Shown: piece after piece, positions 57,819 to 64,000 of the stretch
Position numbering within the stretch: position 1 is the first letter of the stretch
Layout of the letters: every line of letters begins with the position of its first letter
Origin: Bacteroidaceae bacterium
Lineage (GTDB): Bacteria; Bacteroidota; Bacteroidia; Bacteroidales; Bacteroidaceae
Length of the DNA stretch: 64,000 nucleotides
Assembly (NCBI GenBank): GCA_024697945.1
Contig: JAILRU010000091.1
Coordinates: forward strand, 1-64,000
Direction: 5' to 3'
The notes under the pieces: generated by a model
Seen by the model: only the letters and a program-made list of their open reading frames with translations
Database searches by the model: none
What the model was told of the DNA's origin: nothing
Position numbers and translations under genes: made by a program

Positions 57819-58457
57819 GTGAAATATCTTTCCTTTACATTCAACCCCATACAGGAGAACACCTACCTGCTTTGGGATGAAGAGACGCACGAAGCTGCAA
57901 TCGTGGACTGCGGGGCCTGGAACCGACAGGAGGAGCAGTTGCTGGAAGGCAGCATTAAGGCGCACGGCCTGAGCCTTAAGTATGCCCTACAGACACACGC
58001 TCACTTCGACCACACCTTCGGCCTGCCATTCGTGCATCGCACCTTCCATCTGAAGCCTGTCTTTCATGTAGATGAAGCCGAGACCTACCGGCAGATGCCG
58101 AACATGGCAGCACAGTTCGGGCTGAACATCGGTGGCGGGATGCCACCCATAGGCTCCCTCCTGAACGATGGCAACGAGCTCCGGCTGGGCGAAACCGTCA
58201 TCCGCCTCATCCATACGCCAGGCCACACCCCAGGCTCTGCCTCCTACTATATCCCCGATGCCAGACTTGTGCTCTGTGGCGACACCCTTTTCCAGGGAAG
58301 CATAGGGCGCACCGACCTGCCCGGCGGCGACTTCGAGGCAGAAATGGACAGCATAAAGAACAAGCTGTTCCGCCTGCACGACGAAACCGCCGTCCTCACC
58401 GGCCACGGTCCCTCCACCACCATCGGCTGGGAAAAGCAGAACAACTACTATGTTTAA
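57819..58457 (+). CDS. MBL-fold hydrolase (glyoxalase II-like)
   Basis: 212 residues from a GTG start. Metal motifs: LQTHAHFDHTFGLP (HxHxDH), HTPGHTPGSASYY, LCGDTLFQGSIGR and LTGHGPSTTIGWE; the layout is that of glyoxalase II-like or persulfide-dioxygenase-type enzymes. It is cytoplasmic. The gap to rsmG consists of TTAACTTC words. The precise substrate cannot be set from sequence. Confidence 0.87.
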   Translation: MKYLSFTFNPIQENTYLLWDEETHEAAIVDCGAWNRQEEQLLEGSIKAHGLSLKYALQTHAHFDHTFGLPFVHRTFHLKPVFHVDEAETYRQMPNMAAQFGLNIGGGMPPIGSLLNDGNELRLGETVIRLIHTPGHTPGSASYYIPDARLVLCGDTLFQGSIGRTDLPGGDFEAEMDSIKNKLFRLHDETAVLTGHGPSTTIGWEKQNNYYV

Positions 58458-58480
58458 ACCAGCCTATTAGCCTATAGAAT

Positions 58481-58514
58481 CCCTCCCTCAAGGGGAGGGG
58501 TAGGGGTGGGGTCT
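58481..58514. repeat. GC-rich repeat after the MBL gene
   Basis: CCCTCCCTCAAGGGGAGGGG followed by TAGGGGTGGGGTC, the fullest plus-strand copy of the CCCTCCC family. Confidence 0.75.
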
Positions 58515-58536
58515 GTAATCCTTTTGCCATTACAGT

Positions 58537-58606
58537 CCCTACGTTTTTTCAGTGCGTAGGAAATATTTTTTCTCTTCGGAGGAAAAATATTTCCTGTGCG
58601 TAGCAG
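58537..58606. repeat. Hairpin repeat with GTGCGTAG borders
   Basis: Stem GGAAATATTTTT (58559-58570) with AAAAATATTTCC (58583-58594), flanked on both sides by GTGCGTAG. The reverse complement CTACGCAC and GGAAATATT recur in the tandem unit at 37740. Confidence 0.75.
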
Positions 58607-58688
58607 TAAAATCTGCTTCTCAATGGTGTTTTTGAGAAAAAAGGATAGTTTTTTCATGTTTTTTTGTGCCAAATTCGCAATTTAATGT

Positions 58689-58737
58689 CACAATGTCACA
58701 CCGCAACGCTCTGTAAATCAATAAGTGTGACATTGTG
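58689..58737. repeat. Perfect 13-base inverted repeat
   Basis: CACAATGTCACAC (58689-58701) and GTGTGACATTGTG (58725-58737), 23-base loop. Confidence 0.8.
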
Positions 58738-59365
58738 ATATTAAAATCGCAAAAAAATATATGGAGGAGCGGACAGATGTTCATGAATTAGCGTCCTATC
58801 CCTCCTGTTGGAGGATTACTATCCCTCCCTTCGAAGGATTACTATCGCTCCGTCCGGAAGGACGGCTCGCTACAGGCAAAGGTAAAGGTCGCTTGTGGCG
58901 GATTCTCGTCCGTCCGTCAGAACCACTATATATATGTGTGGTTCTGACAAACGGACAAATATCTTTCCGCGGGACTCCAATTGATAATGATATCCTGTGT
59001 CCATCTTTCATTCCATTTAATCATTTACCATTTTGTCTGGCTGTTTCTCGTTCGTTCTTAGTGCATTCCTGTTCCTTCGTTCCTCCCCTATATATAAGGG
59101 GGGAGGAACAAAATCACAGGAACAGGTTTGCTCTGCCATTTCGTCATAACATCCTCCTTGGGCATTATCGAAGTTTTTTTTTCGGTTTATTTTGCAGGAA
59201 AATGCCAATTTCGAAACACTTAACTATTTCTCTCAAAACATTTAAGTGTTGCTATAGTAACATTTAACTGTTTCTTTCAAAACACTTAACTGTTTTATTT
59301 TTGATGTTTTTTGCCGCAAAAATTGTAAAATATAGGATGGTCTTTATATTTTACCTTCATTTACT

Positions 59366-59395
59366 TTTGACGTATTATATTTTTCACTAACTTTG
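59366..59395 (+). promoter_or_regulatory. Promoter of the ORF6N gene
   Basis: TTTG 59366-59369, 18 bases, TAACTTTG 59388-59395; ATG 59434 follows. Confidence 0.6.
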
Positions 59396-59433
59396 TAGGC
59401 GAAAGGGTATAAAATATTTGGAATAATAAGTAA

Positions 59434-60009
59434 ATGGACGAGATTCAGCTTATACAAAACAAGATATATGAGATACGAGGTCAGCGTGTGATGCTGGATT
59501 TTGACCTTGCAGCCATGTATGGAGTAGAGACAAGAGCACTGAATCAAGCTGTGAAACGTAATATTGAGCGCTTCCCCGAGGATTTTATGTTCCAAATCAC
59601 AGCAGAAGAATGGTACATTATCTCATCACAATTTGTGATGACATCACGGTCCAAACGACCGAAATCAGCTCTACCCCTGGCATTTACTGAACATGGAGCA
59701 CTCATGCTTGCAAGTGTATTAAGGAGCGATATTGCAATAGACATGAGCGTAAAAATAACTCGTGCCTTTGTTGCTATGCGAACAATACTCACAAATCCTT
59801 CACTTCCGTCTAAACTACAAGAATTAGCAGAAGACGTAAAGGCATTGCGAGAAGAGGTAAATAGTATTCTCGAAGATCAGAATGATATCAACGAGGATAC
59901 TCGTATGCAGCTGGAACTCATCAATGAGTCATTGGCAGCATTACAGACAAACTACAGACCGCCACGCCGTCCAATCGTCGGCTTTAATGTTCCAGAAGAC
60001 AAAGCTTAG
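59434..60009 (+). CDS. ORF6N domain DNA-binding protein
   Basis: 191 residues. The ORF6N domain occupies about 1-95: IQNKIYEIRGQRVMLDFDLA, AAMYGVETRALNQAVKRN, IERFPEDFMFQITAEEWYII and FTEHGALMLASVLRSD. The tail is a coiled coil (LQELAEDVKALREEVNSILE). ORF6N proteins are phage- or mobile-element-linked DNA binders, often in defence islands. It stands alone with its own promoter and terminator. Confidence 0.9.
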   Translation: MDEIQLIQNKIYEIRGQRVMLDFDLAAMYGVETRALNQAVKRNIERFPEDFMFQITAEEWYIISSQFVMTSRSKRPKSALPLAFTEHGALMLASVLRSDIAIDMSVKITRAFVAMRTILTNPSLPSKLQELAEDVKALREEVNSILEDQNDINEDTRMQLELINESLAALQTNYRPPRRPIVGFNVPEDKA

Positions 60010-60375
60010 CTTAGAATATTATCTATTATACATTATCTATTATTCTATTTCGTCTATGACATAAGACAACATAACAAGGACATAAAGATAAATAGCGTCT
60101 GTTTGGATTCAGCCTTTCAATTCAAGTTGAGAGGCTTTTTTATATCTAATCTAATACTGAATTCAACATACTGGGTAACGACACAATTACATTCTTCTGA
60201 ATGTTAGATTTGAAAGTGTTTTTTACACATCCTTTTTATAGTTGTGGTATAGGAAGTCCAAAGAAAGTGGCGTGTTGTATGCCAATTAGCCACAACTCCC
60301 TGAAAATTCCCTTTGAAAAACTTTTTGGATATTTGATTATTTTGTAACTTAGCACCCAGAAAATCGTAATTAGGC
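60010..60375. other. Intergenic region before the WYL gene
   Basis: Contains TATCTATTAT words (60016-60048), the ORF6N terminator and a weak promoter-like TTTG/TAACTTAG (60324-60352) before the WYL gene. No gene seen. Confidence 0.55.
60111..60142 (+). terminator. Terminator downstream of the ORF6N gene
   Basis: AGCCTTTCAA (60111-60120) pairs with TTGAGAGGCT (60127-60136), one mismatch, followed by a T run. Confidence 0.75.
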
Positions 60376-61260
60376 ATGAATAAAGCCCACACCCTTTCGC
60401 AATTTAAGTTCGACATCTGGCTAATAGAGCAACTACAAACAGCACCAGACCCTGGCCTGACCTTGGAGGAGTTAAGAAACCGTTGGATAAATTTGCCTGG
60501 CCACAAAGGCGGTCTGTCTCGCGATATGCTTACTGTTCACAGAAAGAGTATTAAAGACTTCCTCGGTTTGAAAATCGAGGCTCCAGACAGGATGCACTAT
60601 TGCATCATGAACCCAAAAGCTTTGGCGCTCGATTCTCTTGCCAACGATTTGCTTAAGAGCATCCAAAACTTCGTGTTCTTGCAAGAGTTTAGGGATTTGG
60701 GTAACCTCATCCAACCAGAACAAATTGACACGGGGGCACGTTACCTTTCACAGATAGGAAGGGCATTGACAGAAAAACGAAAGTTGAGCATTACCTATCA
60801 GAAGTTCAGAGACATAGCATCATACGATGCTATTCTGCATCCTTATTGTCTGAAGGCAGACAAAGGCCGCTGGTATCTGCTTGCCCACAAGGAGAACAGC
60901 ATGCATCAAGACTATGTTCAGGTATTTGCCTTAGACCGCACCAAGAGACTTAATGTGATGCCCGACACCTTCGAACCTAATCCCGAAGTTGACATAGACG
61001 AATACTTCCGCGATTGCTTTGGTATTTGGCGCGATTTTAAGAACTATCCCGTCAGTGACATTACTATCAGCTGTACAGGGCATGTGGCTCACTATCTGCG
61101 CACCCTACCTCTGCATCACAGCCAAAAGGAAGACCCATTCAAAGAAGGGGAAGAAGAACGTATCATCTTCCATTACCACCTCTCACCCTCTCCCGACTTC
61201 ATAGCCGAGCTGTTAAAGTGGGGCGACGGGGTGAGGATCGTGAAGAAGGGAGAGAAATAA
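60376..61260 (+). CDS. WYL-domain transcriptional regulator
   Basis: 294 residues. The N-terminal helix-turn-helix region (about 1-65: NKAHTLSQFKFDIWLIEQLQ; LTLEELRNRWINL; GGLSRDMLTVHRKSIKDFLG) is followed by a WYL-type domain (about 125-215: ALTEKRKLSITYQKF, HPYCLKADKGRWYLLAHKE, VFALDRTKRLNVMPD) and a C-terminal WCX-like part ending AELLKWGDGVRIVKKGEK. WYL domains bind nucleotide or nucleic-acid ligands and often regulate defence genes. It is immediately upstream of the tracrRNA and cas9; its stop abuts the tracrRNA terminator. Confidence 0.88.
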   Translation: MNKAHTLSQFKFDIWLIEQLQTAPDPGLTLEELRNRWINLPGHKGGLSRDMLTVHRKSIKDFLGLKIEAPDRMHYCIMNPKALALDSLANDLLKSIQNFVFLQEFRDLGNLIQPEQIDTGARYLSQIGRALTEKRKLSITYQKFRDIASYDAILHPYCLKADKGRWYLLAHKENSMHQDYVQVFALDRTKRLNVMPDTFEPNPEVDIDEYFRDCFGIWRDFKNYPVSDITISCTGHVAHYLRTLPLHHSQKEDPFKEGEEERIIFHYHLSPSPDFIAELLKWGDGVRIVKKGEK

Positions 61261-61261
61261 A

Positions 61262-61341
61262 AAAGCCCTTCCAGAAGAAGGGCAGTAGGAATTCATCCTT
61301 CGGCATATAGCCTTATTGTGATTTGATGATGATGAATTATC
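61262..61341 (-). ncRNA. tracrRNA of the type II-C system
   Basis: Read on the minus strand from about 61341: an anti-repeat region (ATTCATCATCATCAAATCAC), the nexus AATAAGGCTATATGCCG (stem GGC/GCC) that matches the AATAAGGC element of type II-C tracrRNAs, a small hairpin (AGGATGAATTCCT) and a terminator GCCCTTC/GAAGGGC with a T run. A perfect promoter lies directly upstream (61347-61377). It lies between the WYL gene and cas9, antisense to cas9 direction. The predicted CRISPR repeat should contain GTGATTTG complementary to CAAATCAC; the array itself is outside the window. Confidence 0.8.
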
Positions 61342-61346
61342 TGGTG

Positions 61347-61377
61347 CAAAGGTAAGGTTTTTAATTGAAACAACAAA
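61347..61377 (-). promoter_or_regulatory. tracrRNA promoter
   Basis: Minus-strand TTTG (61377-61374), 19 bases, TACCTTTG (61354-61347): an exact Bacteroidetes-type promoter. Cas9 starts 17 bases away on the other strand. Confidence 0.75.
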
Positions 61378-61393
61378 ATAAAAACATAAAAAA

Positions 61394-64000
61394 ATGGCAA
61401 AAAAACGTATTTTAGGCCTTGATACAGGCACAAATAGCCTGGGATGGGCAGTTGTTGACCGTGAAGAGAGTGGACAATATACCCTGATAGACAAGGGAGT
61501 AGTCATCTTCCAGGAAGGGGTGAAGATGGAAAAAAATGGAAGCGATTCTAGTAGAGCGGCTGAGCGAACAGAACACAGAGCACTTCGCAGGCAGTATTTC
61601 CGTAGGCGTTTGCGTAAAATAGAGGTCTTAAGAGTTCTGTTGAAATATAACCTTTGTCCTTTCCTTACTGATGAGGACTTAAACCAGTGGAAGTTGCACA
61701 AGAAATATCCGAAGAAAGACGAATTTATGCTTTGGCAACGCACGAATGACAACGAAGACATTAACCCTTATCATTGTCGCTATTCGTGCCTAAACGAGGT
61801 GCTCGACCTGCAGAAGCAGCAGGACAGATATACCATTGGCCGGGCTTTCTATCATATGGCGCAGCGTCGCGGTTTCCTCAGCAATCGACTGGATGCAAGC
61901 GAAGAAGATGAGAAGGGTGTTGTCGGTAGCGGTATTGCCGACCTAAACAAGGAAATGGAAGACAGCGGCTGCAAATATTTGGGCGAGTACTTCTATAAAT
62001 TATATAAGGAACGCGGGAACACCGTCCGCATCCGCACTCGGTATACTGACCGCGAACAGCATTACAAGAAAGAATTCCTTGCAATTTGCGAGAAGCAGCG
62101 TCTGCCCGAAGAGATGGTGAAAGACTTGACACGAGCCTTGTATTTCCAACGCCCACTAAAGAGCCAGCGCCAAAACGTTGGGAAATGTCCTTTCGAGAAG
62201 GGAAAACCACGTTGCAGTGACTCGCATCCTATGTATGAAGAGTTTCGTCTGTTGGCTTTCTTGAACACGGTTAAGATACAAGGGCCGTGGGATGTGGATG
62301 GCTACAGACCACTTAACGAGGAAGAGTTGAAAAAGATAGAGCCTTTGTTCTACCGAAAGAGCAAACCAAATTTTGACTTTGAGGAAATAGCCAAGAAGAT
62401 AGCGGGGAAAAATAAATATCAGGGGAAAGACGATTCGACGGGAGACTGTCCCTACAAGTTTAACTATCGAATGTCGCAAGGAGTGCCTGGCTGTCCCACT
62501 ATTGCGCAGTTGAGAGAAGTATTTGGCAACAATTGGAAAGAAGGCATTGCTGAAACATACACTCTTAACACAAAGAAGGATGGCACGCAGAAGAGTATCG
62601 ATGAAATAATAAACGATGTCTGGAACGTACTCTTTTTCTTCGACAGCAAAGAAAAGGTAAAAGAGTTTGGTATTAAGCATTTGCAACTCGACGAGGAGCA
62701 GGCAGAAAAATTCTCAAAGATACGCCTCAGTCGCAACTATGCATCCCTTTCCTTGAAGGCAATACGAAAAATCTTGCCGTTCTTACAGAGGGGAATGCTC
62801 TATTCTGATGCCGTCTTCTTTGCAAAGGTGCCAGACATCGTTGGGCAGAACTTATGGCAGGAACGACAGAGCGAGATACAAGAAGATCTCACCTATGCCA
62901 TACACATGGCAATGAAGGAGAAGCAACGCATTGATGAAACCGTGAAGGATTATCTGCAAAACAACTTCGATTTGAAGCCAGGAGCGACTGAACGGCTATA
63001 TCATCCTTCAATGATAGAAACATATCCTGATGCTAAGCCTAATAAAGACGGAGTTGTATTGTTGGGCAGTCCTCGCACAAATGCAGTAAAGAATCCTATG
63101 GCTATGCGCTCTTTGCACGAAGTCCGCAAGGTTGTCAATACCCTTATCAAGGAAAGCAAGATAGGCCCTGATACGGAGGTTCATGTCGAATATGCGCGAA
63201 AACTGAATAATGCCAATATGCGTGCCGCTATCAATGACATACAACGTGAAAAAGAAAAAAAGCACAAAGAGTATGCAGAAGAGATACGCAAACTATATAA
63301 AGAAGAGACAGGCAAAGAGATAGAACCTACAGAAACAGATATTCTCAAATTTCAGCTATGGAAAGAGCAAGGTCGTTACTGCCTTTACACAGGAAAGGAA
63401 ATTGGCATAACTGACTTTATCGGATCAGGCCCAAGTTATGACATTGAGCACACTATCCCTCGAAGTGTTGGCGGTGACAGCACACAAATGAATATGACGC
63501 TTTGCAGCACACACTATAATAGATTTGTGAAGAAGGCAAAGTTGCCAACTGAGTTGCCAGAACATGAGTCTATAATGATCCGGATAGAGCCTTGGAAAGA
63601 ACGCATCGAGGAATTGACAAGGCAAATAGATCATTATAAGAAAGGCAATGATCGGGACAAGGCAGCCAAAGACGCAAGAATAAGAAAAAAGAATCGTCTT
63701 ATAGAAGAATTGAAGTATTGGAAGGGCAAATATGATAGATTTACGATGACAGAAGTTCCCGAAGGCTTTGCCCTTCGTCAAGGAGCAGGAATAGGTTTGA
63801 TATCCAAGTATGCAGCATTATACTTGAAGAGCTACTTCCACGATACGCTTCATCCAGAACGCAGACAAGTTTATAGCATTAAAGGAACCGTAACCTCGGT
63901 ATTCCGCAAGATGTGGGGAATACAAGAAGAATACGAGAAGAAGTCGCGCGACAACCATACTCATCATTGCATCGACGCTATCGTGATTGCCTGCATCGGG
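61394..64000 (+). CDS. cas9: Cas9 nuclease, type II-C (incomplete at the right edge)
   Basis: 869 codons without a stop to the end of the window. RuvC-I is KRILGLDTGTNSLGWAVVD with catalytic Asp10; the arginine-rich bridge helix follows (AAERTEHRALRRQYFRRRLR, about 55-75). A REC-type part fills about 80-560. RuvC-II has Glu599 in EVHVEYARKLNN; the HNH domain has YDIEHTIPRSVGGDS with His686 and NMTLCSTHYNRF; RuvC-III ends the window at HHCIDAIVIA with His858 and Asp861. All catalytic residues seen are intact. It is an RNA-guided DNA nuclease for defence. The C-terminal PAM-interacting part, cas1, cas2 and the array would follow. Adjacent tracrRNA and WYL gene. Confidence 0.96.
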   Translation, partial: MAKKRILGLDTGTNSLGWAVVDREESGQYTLIDKGVVIFQEGVKMEKNGSDSSRAAERTEHRALRRQYFRRRLRKIEVLRVLLKYNLCPFLTDEDLNQWKLHKKYPKKDEFMLWQRTNDNEDINPYHCRYSCLNEVLDLQKQQDRYTIGRAFYHMAQRRGFLSNRLDASEEDEKGVVGSGIADLNKEMEDSGCKYLGEYFYKLYKERGNTVRIRTRYTDREQHYKKEFLAICEKQRLPEEMVKDLTRALYFQRPLKSQRQNVGKCPFEKGKPRCSDSHPMYEEFRLLAFLNTVKIQGPWDVDGYRPLNEEELKKIEPLFYRKSKPNFDFEEIAKKIAGKNKYQGKDDSTGDCPYKFNYRMSQGVPGCPTIAQLREVFGNNWKEGIAETYTLNTKKDGTQKSIDEIINDVWNVLFFFDSKEKVKEFGIKHLQLDEEQAEKFSKIRLSRNYASLSLKAIRKILPFLQRGMLYSDAVFFAKVPDIVGQNLWQERQSEIQEDLTYAIHMAMKEKQRIDETVKDYLQNNFDLKPGATERLYHPSMIETYPDAKPNKDGVVLLGSPRTNAVKNPMAMRSLHEVRKVVNTLIKESKIGPDTEVHVEYARKLNNANMRAAINDIQREKEKKHKEYAEEIRKLYKEETGKEIEPTETDILKFQLWKEQGRYCLYTGKEIGITDFIGSGPSYDIEHTIPRSVGGDSTQMNMTLCSTHYNRFVKKAKLPTELPEHESIMIRIEPWKERIEELTRQIDHYKKGNDRDKAAKDARIRKKNRLIEELKYWKGKYDRFTMTEVPEGFALRQGAGIGLISKYAALYLKSYFHDTLHPERRQVYSIKGTVTSVFRKMWGIQEEYEKKSRDNHTHHCIDAIVIACIG

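Larger units (their letters stand above)
58458..59433. other. Long hairpin-rich non-coding region
   Basis: No credible gene in 976 bases. It holds the GC-rich repeat 58481-58514, the hairpin 58559-58594, the 13-base inverted repeat 58689-58737, direct repeats of ATCCCTCC...AGGATTACT (58796-58857), the inverted repeats 58912-58956 and 59068-59126 (nested; GTTCCTCCCC with GGGGAGGAAC), and AAACACTTAACT words (59211-59295). It precedes the ORF6N promoter and may be a repeat-rich island boundary. Confidence 0.6.

Noticed and set aside
58761-59267. 168-codon frame on the plus strand
   Set aside because: It runs through inverted repeats and tandem words, has odd composition and no family-like features.

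Overview
The window comes from a member of the Bacteroidales, most like Prevotella or a close relative. Evidence seen in the sequence: promoters of the Bacteroidetes form (TTTG, about 19 bases, TAnnTTTG) before many genes, a BspA-like surface protein, C-terminal tails of the GIYIINGQKVVVK kind, a TonB-dependent receptor with lipoprotein partners, a smalltalk-type mini-protein, streptopain- and clostripain-like proteases, and a type II-C cas9. No tRNA or rRNA gene was seen.

Layout. 1-1.9 kb: an incomplete unknown gene, then a small cassette of mini-protein, small membrane protein and M15 peptidase. 1.9-23.7 kb: an accessory region of secreted proteins. It holds a SpoIIE-type phosphatase sensor, a CsgG/FlgT-like secreted protein, a C11 (clostripain) lipoprotein, an AAA ATPase, a truncated BspA-like protein, a membrane-bound AraC-type regulator, a C10 (streptopain) protease, a MACPF lipoprotein, and a lipoprotein pair of which one fuses a ligand-binding domain to a C13 (legumain-like) protease. 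Several unrelated proteins here share almost the same signal-peptide DNA, one module is duplicated, and gene debris is common. 23.7-30.2 kb (minus): outer-membrane and envelope-glycan genes (barrel protein, PCMD lipoprotein, acyltransferase fused to a cyclophilin, glycosyltransferase, flippase). 30.4-37.6 kb (plus): GH2 beta-galactosidase, small membrane protein, putative porin, Gfo/Idh/MocA oxidoreductase. 37.8-45.1 kb (minus): a cohesin-like protein beside an LRR-dockerin protein, then two OB-fold-type lipoproteins and a TonB-dependent receptor, divergent from a secreted endonuclease/phosphatase (45.3-46.3 kb). 46.5-58.5 kb: housekeeping genes (fructose-bisphosphate aldolase, LptF/G-type permease, RibBA, aminotransferase, guanine deaminase-like enzyme, KDPG aldolase and KDG kinase, NhaC-type antiporter, RsmG, MBL hydrolase). 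58.5-64 kb: a hairpin-rich non-coding stretch, an ORF6N protein, a WYL regulator, a tracrRNA on the minus strand and the first 869 codons of cas9. The CRISPR array, cas1 and cas2 would lie beyond the right edge.

The most unusual features are: (1) short degenerate word repeats that sit at gene borders and also run in frame through coding sequence, forming N-termini, signal peptides, loops and one gene fusion; (2) one signal-peptide sequence reused in front of unrelated secreted proteins, with a chimeric pseudogene recording the recombination; (3) the protease/MACPF region with its two matched membrane sensors; (4) the ligand-binding/C13 protease fusion; (5) the tracrRNA lying between a WYL gene and cas9.
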